Source: Distichodus sexfasciatus (taxonomy: Eukaryota; Chordata; Actinopteri; Characiformes; Distichodontidae). Taken from it: DNA of 64,000 nucleotides. Positions 22,067 to 33,370 of the stretch are shown piece by piece (position 1 is the stretch's first letter; every line of letters begins with the position of its first letter). The stretch is taken from NCBI GenBank assembly GCA_032718565.1, contig JAVGVS010000004.1:3238802-3302801 (forward strand), in the 5' to 3' direction. Under the pieces are notes generated by a model. That model was given only the letters and a program-made list of their open reading frames with translations, was not told the DNA's origin and did no database searches. The translations under genes and the position numbers were made by a program.

Positions 22067-22334
22067 TCAGGCAAAGGTCAGCAGAAAGTCTAATGGATTG
22101 CTGGACAAAATAACCCATAAAAATGTGGACTCGACAATCTGGGCTTCAAAGATAGGGATGTAGAAAAATGATTCATCTCAAAATTAGTGTGACAATCACT
22201 CCAATAACAAAAAGAAATAAAAATTCATTTAAATTAAAGATTGCCTAAAGCAAGGCTGATTTGACTTTGAACGTAGGGACAATTTGGGTTTGACGCAACC
22301 AACAGGTTGAGATGGAGATGAAAACTTTACCTAC

Positions 22335-22590
22335 TTCCCACGTCTTAACCCTGACAAACTCCAAAGAACGTAAGAGCATAAGAGCAGTTGTTCACACATA
22401 TTTCTTCCAGCTAGAATATAAAGTCCTTGTATTAACAGTGTTTAGCTGAATGTGGATTATGCAGCGAAGCCACAATGAATAATGCAGGCCGTAGATGCTC
22501 GCAACATATAGATTTAACTAATGCTGCTATACTTCACCTTTTCCCCACGCATCTTAGCCGCCAAGAAACCCAGCACTGCTGTTTCGATGG
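22335..22590 (+). repeat. Duplicated non-coding block, copy 2
   Basis: This is the partner of 20720-20910: CTAGAATATAAAGTCCT, ACAGTGTTTAGCTGAAT, CGAAGCCACAATGAATAAT, CAGGCCGTAGATGCTC, CACCTTTTCCCC and CAGCACTGCTGTTTCGA. It has about 35 extra bases before CACCTTTTCC. It may be an old duplicated regulatory block, but that is unproven. Confidence 0.75.
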
Positions 22591-23051
22591 CAGCTTAGGA
22601 TGTCTCAGAGCCACTTTAGTGCACTGTGATTTGCCTAATCTCCTCTGTGCTGCTCCAAGCTACAGGGGGGGTGCTTACGTAACCGTGATTATCGCCCTTG
22701 CTTCCCGTGCTCAGCAATGGGTGACGTTGGGAGTCTCCCTCACCTCCCTCCCTCTGAGTATTGACATCTCAGCAGCTGAAGTGGGTCAGAACAGCACAGA
22801 CTGACACTGTGAACCAGTCAGATTCCAGCAGAAAACTGCTTTGGTCCTCTTTTAGTTTGATGGGCAGTTATCTGTGATTTATGGATGTGCTTTTTTGCTT
22901 CAGTGTCTGGTTTTGTAATGGTTTCTTAGTACCATATTATTCATGTAGCTTGGTAACACAACAGACAGTAACTTAACCTGGTAACACAACTAAGAACCTT
23001 AAGACAGTAATCCAACCTGGTAACAAATAAAGTAACAACACAGTAATTTAA

Positions 23052-23236
23052 CCCGGGACAGTGGTAGCGTAACAGTTAGGGAGTTGCCCTTGTGATCTGT
23101 GGGTTGCTGGTTGAAATGCCAGACCATTAAAGGTACCTTTGAGGTACTAGTTAGTAAGCAAGGTACCATCCTCAAGCACTGCTCCTCTGCTGCTGTTCAT
23201 CAGCTGTCCACTCATCTTTCACAGATGGGTCAAAAC
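23052..23236 (+). mobile_element. tRNA-derived SINE, family 1
   Basis: The head GTGGTAGCGTAACAGTTAGG and a box B remnant GGTTGAAATGC are followed by the TTTGAGGTACTAGTTAG, CAAGCACTGCTCC and GGTCAAAACAGAGATCAC body. It sits directly before another copy. Confidence 0.8.
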
Positions 23237-23247
23237 AGAGATCACTT

Positions 23248-23458
23248 ATGAGCCAGTGGTAGCGTAATGATTAGGGAGTTGGCCGTGTGACCAGAGGGTC
23301 ACTGGTTCAACTCCCGAACTGGTAAAGTTATCACTGCAGGCCTCCTGAGCAGGGTGTTGCCTCCAAGCACTGTTCCCTAGGCACTGCTCCTACACGGATG
23401 GCTCAAATGCAGACGTCATGTTTGGTTGTGGTGCACTGTGCTGTGTTCAAAATGACAA
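23248..23458 (+). mobile_element. tRNA-derived SINE, family 1
   Basis: The head CAGTGGTAGCGTAATGATTA and box B GGTTCAACTCC precede the family body, ending TTGTGGTGCACTGTGCTG and AATGACAACAAAGT. It lies about a dozen bases from the preceding SINE, in the same orientation. Confidence 0.8.
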
Positions 23459-23877
23459 CAAAGTAAGATTGCAGACAGTAATTTAATCCAGTAACACAAC
23501 AAAGTATATTAATACAGTAACCTTACTCTGGTAAGGTTAAATTTGAGATGAAAGTAAAACAGCACTGTCTATGGTTACTGGTACCAAAGTAATTTAAATC
23601 AGTAGCTTAATCTGGTAATAAAACACACTAACTTAACAGACAGTAGCTTAACCGAGTAACACAACCAAGTAAATTGAGACAGGAAAATAAAATACATCCA
23701 AGTATTTTAAGACAATTCAGCTTGATAAAGATAGTGTTGCAATCCATGTTGAGAAACATACTATGAAAAATGAAATCTCAATAAATCTGTATTGCCTGTG
23801 ATGCAAAATAAAGTCAGTATTAATTAATGGAGGTAACCTATTTGTCTGATGTGTACTATGACTTCCCAAGTCAGATG

Positions 23878-24112
23878 CATGGTGGCATAACGGTAAGGTG
23901 TCCGCCCCGTGATCAGAAGGTCGCAGGTTTGAATTCAGGGCCAATAAAGTTACCACTGAGGTACTTATGAGCAAGGTACCGTCCCCAAGCACTGCTCCCT
24001 GGATGCTTTTTAGCTGCCCACTGCTCCTTCACGGATGGGTTAAATGTAGAGGTCACATTTCTTTGTAGTGCATTGTGTGCTGTGGTGTGTTCACAATCAC
24101 TCACTTAAAAAT
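23878..24112 (+). mobile_element. tRNA-derived SINE, family 1 (nearly full length)
   Basis: The head GGTGGCATAACGGTAAGGTG and box B GGTTTGAATTC precede a complete body: TACTTATGAGCAAGGTACCG, AGCACTGCTCCCTGG, CACGGATGGG, GGTCACATTTC and TGTGTTCACAATCACTCAC. Confidence 0.85.
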
Positions 24113-24283
24113 AAAAATTTTAAAATGCATGTGTGTGCAGCAGCACAGTCAACAACTGGGTTACTGTGAAAAACATTTTTATTAGTAATTACAGTATTCT
24201 TGTTTTTTGATATGCACTAGTACATAAACTACATTGCTAAAATGTTACTTTAAGACCCTCAACTCCCTCCTTTCTTTCCACAG

Positions 24284-24463
24284 TGATCAACTGTGGTGAC
24301 CCAGGCCTCCCCGCTAATGGCCTGCGCTTCGGCGAGGTCTTCACCGTCGGCCACAATGTCACCTACGGTTGCCAGCCGGGATACCTGATGGAGAACGCCA
24401 GCGTTGGCGCCCGCACCTGCACCCACAACGGCACATGGAGCGGAGCCCTGCCCACCTGCCAAG
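24284..24463 (+). CDS. csmd2: CSMD2 Sushi/CCP exon 5 (intact)
   Basis: This 180-nt, phase 1-1 exon encodes a complete Sushi module: INCGDPGLPANGLRFGE, HNVTYGC, GYLMENASVGARTC, NGTWSGALPTC. The four cysteines and the tryptophan are in place, with three possible N-glycosylation sites (NVT, NAS, NGT). The acceptor TTTCCACAG ends at 24283 and the donor is GTAGGA from 24464. The DPG(L/I)PANGLR motif and the insertion before the third cysteine are typical for this module in CSMD proteins. The codons are GC-rich at third positions. The following intron is the longest in the window. Confidence 0.95.
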
Positions 24464-25171
24464 GTAGGACGCGGTTTGTGCTTTTTTCTGAGCGTTAATG
24501 TGATGCCGGTAAAAACAGCAACGTGCAGTTTCAAAAAACTGAGCTAATAGCTGCTGTCTCACAACGCCATACTTTTGTCTGGCCCAAGTCGCTCTGTGGA
24601 GAGATTTGTGGAGAGGTTTTCTGCGAACCAGATGTGAACAACTGTCACTCTGAGGAGACAGCTGGCCTGGAAACAGCAGCCCATTGTTTCAGCAGGCGAA
24701 CGTCTTGGACGGCATCAAAGAGTGAGCCGGAGTGTGCAGGGCGGGATTGAGAGAGGCAGAAAGAAAGAGAGGGAGAGAGAAAATGGTAGAGAGCTTCATG
24801 AATAAATGAAAGCACCTTCACCGTCTCCTCCAAACGCCCACTTTGCTGAAATGACCGCTGACATGTTCTGTACTTCAGTCCCCCCGCATATCCAAACAGT
24901 CCCTCAAAAATGGGCTCCAGTGGTGGATCAGTCACCCTTCACACTCCTCTTCCTTATGCATCAAAGTTCCACTCGTTTCTCGAGGCTCCCTGAGAAGCAG
25001 CTTTGCTCAGTCTGCAAACTTACAGATTGTATAGCACTCGCAAGCCCAAACTGCCTATCACTAACGCTGAAATTCATTCATCTATCCATCCCTCCTCGTC
25101 TCTTTGCCTTTCACCCATCTACATTCTTCCTCTTTGTATTGCTGTCTTTGTGATCTCTTCCTGATCTTTTC

Positions 25172-25376
25172 TTGTCCCCCCTTCTCTCTCCCTCTGCTTC
25201 CTCTCTCTCTGCCTTTCTGTCCGCTCACTCTCTCCCTCTCCTTTTCCCTCACTCTCTCCCACTCTCTCTCCCTCTATCTTTCTCTTCATCTTTCCTTATC
25301 TCTCTCTGTCATCCCCATGTTTTCCCCCTCTCTCTCCTTTTTCTCTTCCTCCCTTTCTCTGTCTCTCTTTGTCTTA
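25172..25376 (+). repeat. Pyrimidine (TC-rich) tract
   Basis: Almost uninterrupted C and T, with CTCTCTCC runs, over about 200 bases. Confidence 0.9.
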
Positions 25377-26077
25377 GGTTCTGTTCACACCAGACATTAA
25401 CCTATTTAGATCCAAAATGCTATGGCTTATTGCCTTATTATGACATGTAATAAAAGTTATAATTATGTAATAACTGATCTAAATGAGCTGTTATATGCAC
25501 AGTGATTTAATGCACATTATTCCCAGCCAAGGCATCCTCAGAAATACATTTGATTATGGTGATTACAACGTCTAGTAACTCTCATAGCATAATTTGTGAT
25601 CCAATCTGGTGAAATGAGTCAGAAGTCACATGAGATGCAGGCCAATAAAACAAAAATCACTGAAAATATTGTTTTTATTTTTTTAACTTTTTGAAAATCA
25701 TCTCCCGTGTTTTCATAGACAAGATAATTATGTGCTTAAATGGCTGTTTAACTTGACTTACAACTCTCAAATCCTACCAAGAATGCCCAAAACAAACACT
25801 GTTTTATCTTGCCGTCTCCTCATTTGAACTGAGGATTTCCCTATGTTTCAGCTCTCCCCTGAAACATCCTGATCTCTGCTGTCCAAATATGGAGTTGAAA
25901 CATCTTTCCCTTTGCAAGTACAGATCCAAAAGTCTGCAATTATCCATGCGAACACTGGGATGTAGGTGTTTTCTGGTCTCAAATGGTCACTCCAGACTCT
26001 TGTGGAGATGGATTCTAGTGGCAGGTGTGACCCGAAGGATTTAAACCCACCTACTTGTACTATTGTCACCTTAGACC

Positions 26078-26979
26078 AGAGATGGACAGTAACTAAGTAC
26101 GTTTACTAGAGTATTGTAATGGAGTGCTGTTTCTGAGTATTTGTACTTCACTTGAGTAGTGTTTTATTTGGAAACGTATGACTTCCACTTCACTGCATTT
26201 TAAAGACAAATACTGTACTTTTTACTTCACTACATTTCTATCAAGGTTCTTGTTACTCGTTACTTTCAAAGCTGTGGATAAAGTGGATGTTATTCCCCCT
26301 TTTCTAAAACGTGATTGGTTGTTTGGCAGGTGACAGTCCGTCAGTAATCAGTAGGATTACATCACACCTGTAGACTGGAACTATAAAACCAGGTTCAGAT
26401 AGTTCTGCCGTTTTCTATCTTGGTTAAAACATTGTTGCTGTTGGAAAGTCATGAAGCTGATGGTGTAGAGCTGGGTTTTAAGCAGGTTGGAATGTTGATT
26501 TTACGTTGTGAGCAGGCTGCATTTACAGCTATTTAGCTGCTGATTAACGTACACATTTATGTGTGTGTACACACTGCCAGAGCAGTGTCACAACAGTGTT
26601 TGTTTTGGTTTTTTATTTTTTGTTTTTTTTTGGGGGAGAGGTAGTCTTACAATTAATTAATAAAATAAACTAATGACTGGTTTTCTTTAGTTCAGGTTGT
26701 GTTTCATTCTGTAACATTCTACCAATTCCATATTCTGCAGGTTCTTCAAGCTAGTTAGAGGTATTAGTTATTATAAGTGTTGTGGCAATAATGCAACAAT
26801 GCAGTAAAAGAAGATATACTTTTAATACTTAAGTATTTTTTAAAAGAAGTGCTTCAGTACTTTAACTTAAGTAAAAAAATGACTGTACAACTTTCACTTG
26901 TACTGGAGTAACATTTGAGTAGTGGTATCTGTACTTTCACTTAAGTGATTATTTGAAGTTAGCAGTTTGCCTACCTCTG
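26078..26979. mobile_element. Non-autonomous hAT-like element with exact 8-bp target duplication
   Basis: The 902-bp element begins CAGAGATGGACAGTAAC and ends GCCTACCTCTG, which gives inverted ends of the type CAGAGRTRGNCA. It is flanked by CCTTAGAC on both sides (26070-26077 and 26980-26987). An 8-bp duplication is the hallmark of hAT transposition. The interior has no transposase frame, so it would have moved with help from an autonomous relative. Subterminal GTACTT/AAGTAC motifs are numerous. A minus-strand SINE follows almost at once. Confidence 0.85.
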
Positions 26980-26989
26980 CCTTAGACAC

Positions 26990-27238
26990 ATGAAAGTGAA
27001 AGTGAGTGATTATTTGTCATTGTGAACACACCACAGTACAGCACACAGTGCACCACAACGAAATGTGACCTCTGCATTTAACCCATCCATGAAAGAGCAG
27101 TGGGCCCAGGGAGCCCAGGGAGCAGTGCTTGGGGACAGTACCTTGCTCATGAGTACCTCAGTGGTAACTTTACCGGCCCTGGATTCCAACCTGCGACCTT
27201 CTGATCACGGGGCGAACACCCTTCCGTTACGCCACCAG
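26990..27238 (-). mobile_element. tRNA-derived SINE, family 1 (full length)
   Basis: On the + strand the order is reversed: the tail GAAAGTGAAAGTGAGTGATT, GTCATTGTGAACACACCAC, ACACAGTGCACCACAACG, CTTGCTCATGAGTACCTCAG, then GATTCCAACCTGCGACC (box B on -) and GGCGAACACCCTTCCGTTAC at the tRNA-like head. Confidence 0.85.
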
Positions 27239-27246
27239 CTGCTGTT

Positions 27247-27690
27247 GTCTCTTTCTCCCCACCCCCTCTCTCTACCTCTCTCCTCGCTAATATACTGCTG
27301 TTCTCTCTCTCTCTCTCTCACTCTCTCTCTCTTCCCTCCCTACTCTCTGCTCTCTTAAACACACTGCTTTTTCAGTCTGCCTGTCTCACAAACATACTGA
27401 ATTTATCTGTCTCTCCCTCTCTTTTGCACTTACTCTCTCTCCCCTCTCTCTGTATCTGAGATTGTTTATCTCCAATCTCTCTCTCTGTCTCTCCCTCCCT
27501 CCCCCTTGGTCTTTCATTCTCTCCCGCTCTCCTTTCCTCTCTACATCCCACCCAACTTCCATCCATCTATGTCTTTCTCCCACCAACTGTCTCTTAGTCT
27601 CTCTCCCTGTGTCATTCTTTCTCTCTTTGTCTTGATATCTTTCTTTCTATCTCTCACTGGCCTTTTAAAGTGTGTGTGTGTCCTGCTGTC
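27247..27690 (+). repeat. Pyrimidine (TC-rich) tract
   Basis: About 440 bases of mostly C and T on the + strand, with CTCTCT runs and few purines. Confidence 0.9.
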
Positions 27691-28165
27691 TGTCATGTTA
27701 ACTCCCACTCTGCCTGTTTTAGCCACCTCTCTGCTGTCTTTCCCTCCTACTCTTTATTTCTTATTCATTCATTCTCTCGCTTACTGTTGTACTGTCAAGG
27801 TCCTCTCTGGTTTGGTGTCTTCTTATCTTGCTGGGTTTGTCTCCTGTGTCTCTCACTTTAGCTTCTCTTTGTATATACTGCCTCTTTTAGTCACCCATTA
27901 TCTTCTGCCTCTCTCCCCCACTCTGCCCACCCATGTCTCTCTCTCTCTTTTTACCTAACACACTCTGTCTTTTCTCTGTCTTCTCAAAGATTGTCTGTCC
28001 ACAATCTTAGGCTCATACAGCATCTGAAATTCCCCCTCTGACTGTAACCTTTACTCAAGTCAAATGAAAGATTCCTTACAAACAAAATGACTCCAGTGCA
28101 AGTTAAAAGTCCTCCATTAGAATACTGCTTTATGACCTAGATGTGTACTTTGTACTAATTTGGGC

Positions 28166-28252
28166 AGGTGGTAGAGTAACAGTTAGGGAGTTGGCCCTGT
28201 GATAGGAAGGTAGCTGGTTTGAATCCTGGACCAGTAAAGGTACCCCTCATGT
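28166..28252 (+). mobile_element. tRNA-derived SINE, family 1, 5' fragment
   Basis: The head GGTGGTAGAGTAACAGTTAG and box B GGTTTGAATCC are followed by the start of the body. It is truncated after about 85 bases. Confidence 0.7.
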
Positions 28253-28322
28253 GCTCATCATGTTGACTGGTCACGTTGACCCTTTTTATCTAACGGTGAT
28301 ACTGATGTTCATGAAATGACAG

Positions 28323-28496
28323 GGTTGGTAGTGTTTCAGTTAGGGAGTCGCTTCCATAGACAGATTGTCACCGGTTCATCTAAAGGTACCACTGAGGTAC
28401 TCATGAGCAAGGTACCTCCCCAAAGCACTGCTCCCTGGGCACTGCCCATGTCAGCTGCCCACTGCTCCTTCACGGTTGGATCAATTGCAAAGCTTA
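28323..28496 (+). mobile_element. tRNA-derived SINE, family 1
   Basis: A degraded head (GTGTTTCAGTTAGGGAG) precedes a good body: TGAGGTACTCATGAGCAAGG, AAGCACTGCTCCCTGGGC and CAGCTGCCCACTGCTCC. Confidence 0.75.
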
Positions 28497-28875
28497 ATTA
28501 AAAGGTTTTACATCATAACTGAAATATTAACAACTTCAGTTTTTGTTACAAATGAAAGAATACTTGTTGAGATTTTTAAAGATATGTTTTTATTTACAGA
28601 GGCACTACCAATCCTACTTACAGGTACAGTTTCCCTGGAGCAACTTGGGCTTAACGGTCCACATTGTAGATTAATACTGAAGACAAAAAGACAAAATAAG
28701 TGTTACAAACCAGAATATGTTATATATTTTAGATTCTTCAAAGTACTCAATTTTTCTGTTGATGAGAGTTTTCTGCATTCAAAGTACCTGATATGAACTT
28801 TACTTAAGTATTAAAAGTGTTTTGCTGGTATTAGTAAAGGTGAGCCATCATACTTGACTCAAGTATAAAGTTAAG

Positions 28876-29092
28876 TTATAAGTGAATGATTATTTGTCAT
28901 TGTGAAAACCCCACAGGACAGCACACAGTGCAACACAAACAATGTGACTCATCCATGAAGGAGAAATGGGTATCTGACACGAGCAGCGCTTGAGGAGCAG
29001 TTCTTGTGGGACGGTACCTTGCTTTTAAGTACCTCAGTGGTACCTTTACTGGATTCAAGTGACCTTCCAAACACCTAAACTGTTATGCAACT
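28876..29092 (-). mobile_element. tRNA-derived SINE, family 1
   Basis: A minus-strand copy with tail GTGAATGATTATTTGTC, body ACACAGTGCAACACA, and head-side ACCTAAACTGTTATGCAAC. It is diverged. Confidence 0.7.
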
Positions 29093-30298
29093 TCCCAAAA
29101 AGTGAAGTGCTTACAATTTGCTCTTTCCTCAATCTGATGCCAATTCTCATATCCCTTTCTTTCCACAACTTGGCACAGAGTAATGTTTGGGTGTGTTGGA
29201 CTATATCAAGGTTTAGGATTTTGCTGTTTCAGTTACATAAAACCCTGATATACATATGCTGATATAATAGTGTGTTCCATTTGCCGTTGGTGCTCGGTTT
29301 CCAAATCGTTTTCTGAGGACTGAAGCGGGAAGTGATGACATGCACACCCCCTGTATCTCGGACACCCGACCAAATATCTTGTGCCGCACAAAGGATCCCA
29401 AGTTCAAATGCTGTGATTTCTTATAAAACATTTTAATGTTACATAACACAGTGTTTTTATAGTAAATAGAGGTGTTGCTACAGTCATGTTAAACATGAAA
29501 TACCGCTCTATGTGTCGTTTATCAAGTAGCAATGCTAAATCGGCTGGTCGATGTTGCTAAAAACAAACAGAAAGGTGAACAGGATCAGCAACTCGAGATG
29601 GAAAATTCAGATAAAAACAGTAGATGTGTTAGCGTTAATAAAGCCTAGCCATTTCTATCTGAGTTCAATTCTCCTGTGGCAAATGGAATGCATCCAACTC
29701 AGTTTTCACTGTGTTTTTAGCAGATGTGACATAATCTTGTTAACTGAATCTTGTTTCCAATTGCAAATGGAATGCACCATAAGTCCTTACAAAAGAAAAA
29801 ATGTTTTTCTTACACAATTAGCAAGCAAAATCTAACAAGTAACGACTGTTGTCAGCGGAAAAAAAACATTTCCTTCATTATATCTGTAGTTAATAATGCT
29901 ACACAGCCCAAGAATGAAGTGTTAAAAATAATAATTAAGTACATGAATAAAATACTCAAATACTGAACAAAGAGGTCATGTCATAAACCTTTCATTAGTA
30001 ACGTATTGCTGTCACTAATCTCACTTGAGTTGGACGTTCCTGTAAGTGCTCCAGCAGAAATTAGCACTAGCTAGTGACCAGAATCCATTAGCAGGTCTTC
30101 TTTGTTCTGTATGTGCCTTCATAATAGAATCTTTCGTGACACAAGGCGCTCAGCTAGTTTGCGTATTAGCTTTGGAGGACGCGTAGAAGGACCTTGAGCA
30201 AAACAAAAGACTCTCATTTTTCCCCTCGTTCTTCCTGATCGTGCTTCGACTTTCTCTGTAGCAGTCACGGCACATAAATAATGAAGTCGCTCTAATCG

Positions 30299-30338
30299 CT
30301 AATAAATTTGCCAGCTAATAAATTTGCCAGTTAATAAA
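30299..30338 (+). repeat. 16-bp tandem duplication (2.5 units)
   Basis: CTAATAAATTTGCCAG occurs twice without change at 30299-30314 and 30315-30330. A half unit TTAATAAA follows. Confidence 0.9.
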
Positions 30339-30705
30339 CAGGGCGCGGGGAGGATTTGTGAGGGCGGTAAACAGGTCCGGAGTCGTCGGCGCTGGCTGCT
30401 AGGCTGTTTGCTGATTTTGGGATAGCCTTATTAGAGGGAGAACGGAGCGACGTTGGGAACAAACGGGACGGCGTGGAGTATTTATTTAGCTTATTAGCGG
30501 CGGTAGCAGTTGTGTTGGAGCTGGAGAACAAACGCACTTAACAAATTGATGGTGGAGCAATGTTTTGTGATGGCGAGTGTGGAAGTGTACGGGTGAGATT
30601 GTTCACCAGGAGAAGAGGAAGTAGGCCGCTGGGCTGGTTGGATGGCTGAGGTAGAGTGAGTGGAGGTGGATGCTGCTGCTGGTGATCAAGAGCCTGAGGG
30701 ACGAG

Positions 30706-30710
<5 letters not shown>

Positions 30711-30757
<47 letters not shown>

Positions 30758-30768
30758 CTGTCTCTATG

Positions 30769-30801
<33 letters not shown>

Positions 30802-30818
30802 GTCTGTCTCTATGCCTC

Positions 30819-30857
<39 letters not shown>

Positions 30858-30958
30858 GTCTCCATGCCTCCCTCTTTCACTCTCTCCTGCTCTCCCTCTC
30901 ACTCTTGCCCTTTCTCACTCCCTTACTCTCTTCCCTCCAATTTCCCCTACTTCTACAA

Positions 30959-30996
<38 letters not shown>

Positions 30997-31021
30997 TCAT
31001 TTTGAACGCTCCCTCCTTCCT

Positions 31022-31060
<39 letters not shown>

Positions 31061-31352
31061 TCTTTCCATTTCGCTCCCCATCACTCTGTTCCCTCCAATT
31101 CCACCACCACTACCGTCAGTTACTCCTCCTCCTCCCTCCGCTCGCTACCTCTCCCTCCAGACTACTTTCATTTTGTCTTTTCTTTTCTTGTTCTGTGTGT
31201 ATCTTGCTGTCCTTGTCTCATCTGTTCACTTTATCTCTCCCTCTGTCTTTCTCTGCCAGAGTCTCTCTCTCTGTCTCTCTCTCCCTCTCTCTCTCCCTCT
31301 TTCTCTCCCTCTCTCTCTCACTCTCTCTCACTCTCTCTCTCGCTCTCTCTCG
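30711..31352 (+). repeat. 640-bp pyrimidine (TC) tract
   Basis: Long (TC)n runs alternate with imperfect pyrimidine sequence over about 640 bases. Any long open frame here, rich in Ser and Leu, is an effect of the simple repeat. Confidence 0.95.
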
Positions 31353-31719
31353 ACAGTGTGGCTGCAGGTTGTCAGTGTCCACTGACCTGTGTGAGATTAG
31401 ACACTGAGCTGGAGGGAGGCTGTTCTATCACACACACTGTAGCCTGTGCACACACGCCACACACACCCCTGAAGGCAGGCAGACAGTCCTCTACCGCACA
31501 GAGCATGTGTATCAGCGTTTAGAGTGCAGGGTGGAAATGGTATGAAATTGACACCGCTGCCACCAGAACAATCGCCCAGGATGCCTTTCACTCCACTTCA
31601 TTAACACACATCTCCTGAGCGTGTGTGTGTGTGTCACCTCGAGTTCAGCAGTAACGGCTGATAGTGACACAGCGGCATGTCCATCATTCCGGCTAGGATG
31701 GGTCACACAGCCTGACACA

Positions 31720-32050
31720 ACCACACACACACACGCACACACACACACACATACCCTCTCTCACACACTGACACATTTATACACAGACACACAGACTCGC
31801 CCTCTCACAAACCAACACCTTAATACACATGTGCTCACGTGTACACACATGCACACCCTCTCACACACTCACACACAGCCTCTTCCTCACATGCACACAA
31901 ACTCACCTCATACACACACACACACACACACACACTCACACATCCTCTCACAAACCAACACCTTCTCATGCATCTTCACACACTTTCTAACACACATAAA
32001 CCTTCCGACACGCTCACACACACCCCCACACACACTTTCTCACACCTGCA
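31720..32050 (+). repeat. CA-rich tract
   Basis: Imperfect ACACAC runs alternate with CTCACAC units over about 330 bases. Its Thr/His-rich open frames are not genes. Confidence 0.9.
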
Positions 32051-32618
32051 TACAGACATATTTTACATCATGCCATCTCTACAATGTCTTTCATTGTTAT
32101 TTTTTAAAGGCGTGTCAGTTTTTGTTCGCTTGGGCAGGTGTAACATGCTCCCCCACGTCTTCCGTCCTGCTCGGGTCACAGACTGCAGTTCATTCGGTTC
32201 GTCTAATTAAACTCCACCCGCTTCACCCGAACCTCACGCTCTTTTAGCTGCTCAGCTCTGCGTGAAGAATGCTGGCAGCAGTTTATATAAAACACAGTAT
32301 ACACTCCAGGATTCTCCCCACTTCCAGCTGGAGATCACATTCTCTAGCATGACAAAACAATTTCCCTTCAGCTCGATGCCATCGTTCCTCCCTCGCTCCA
32401 ATGCCTTGGGACTCATTTACGAGAAACGTCCTGATTGCGGGGGCTTTTAGCTCGGTATGTCTGACGTCAAGCTGGTGAGCTGCATTCATTAGCTTAATTA
32501 TGCAACACCTCGCTTCCCTTTATTAGACACTTTGGTGAGGAGCTCTCACACTTGCAATGTACAGCCTTGTTAGCCTGGGTAGGGAGCAGTTAGCATGTAG
32601 CATGTTCACTTTTTTCTC

Positions 32619-32644
32619 ATATATATATATATACAGTATATATT
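32619..32644. repeat. AT microsatellite
   Basis: About seven AT units, then CAGTATATAT, directly before a SINE. Confidence 0.85.
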
Positions 32645-32872
32645 TTTGTCATCGTGAACACACTAGAGCACCACAATGAAGTGTGACCTCTGCATTTGAC
32701 CCATCCGTAAAGGAGCCGTTTTTGGCAGTGCCCAGGAGGCAGTGCTTGGGGATGTTACCTTGCTCATGAGTACCCCAGTGGTACCTTCTCCAGTCCGGGA
32801 CTTGAACTGGCGACTTTCCAATCATGGGCTCAAATCTCTAACCTTTACACAACCAACTGCCACAGGACTTGG
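32644..32872 (-). mobile_element. tRNA-derived SINE, family 1
   Basis: A minus-strand copy: GTCATCGTGAACACAC, GTGTGACCTCTGCATTTGAC, CTTGCTCATGAGTACCCCAG, then GACTTGAACTGGCGAC (box B on -) and the degraded head. Confidence 0.8.
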
Positions 32873-33370
32873 GGCCATACACACCTTATGTCATCTTGAT
32901 TAAAGAAACATTGTTTTTTTATTTAAATACTTGTATAGTGGTTGAGAGACAGGCTTTCGCAGTGAGAAATAGTACCTGAGTAGTTTTACTTTGTTACTAT
33001 ATTAAGTACTATATTACCTCCTGTCCTCATCATTTTTGGAATTAAAGTAACATGAGAATTGGCGTCAGGTTTTGACAACCACAAATGGAAGCACTTTAAG
33101 ACACTGAGAAAAGTAATTCTTGGTATGACTAACCTTTACTTATCATAAAAAGACATAATACTTAAGTACTGTTACTATCTGATACTTCAGTACTTTTCTC
33201 AAGTAGTATTGTAATGGAGAACTTATTTTCTTTGTATGGAATCCTGGCTTTTACTTAGATATGGGTTCAAGTACCACATACACTGGATCCATTAGGTTTA
33301 ACTCGGGTTGCTCCAAGGAAATTCTCCCTGTAATTAGGTAATGGAAGCTGTTCTGGAAGCTGTTTTTTGG

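Larger units (their letters stand above)
22930..23700 (+). repeat. Degenerate tandem array, AGTAACTTAACCTGGTAACAC type, split by SINEs
   Basis: Units such as CAGTAACTTAACCTGGTAAC, CAGTAATCCAACCTGGTAAC, CAGTAATTTAATCCAGTAAC and CAGTAGCTTAACCGAGTAAC recur at about 25-40 base spacing on both sides of the two SINEs at 23052-23458. The SINEs therefore landed inside an older array. Confidence 0.7.
17983..24283 (+). other. Intron between exons 17806-17982 and 24284-24463
   Basis: It holds a repeat-free, enhancer-like stretch (18060-18480), one SINE of a second family (18972-19359), a duplicated non-coding block (20720-20910 and 22335-22590) around a degenerate minisatellite (21440-22066), a second degenerate array (22930-23700) and three SINE copies. 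The acceptor is TTTCCACAG. Confidence 0.8.

Noticed and set aside
30660..31522. Open frames of 236 and 241 codons rich in Ser and Leu
   Set aside because: They are produced by the TC repeat at 30711-31352. There is no domain and no splice or start context.
31621..32247. A 208-codon frame rich in Thr and His
   Set aside because: It is a translation of the CA-rich tract and is low complexity only.
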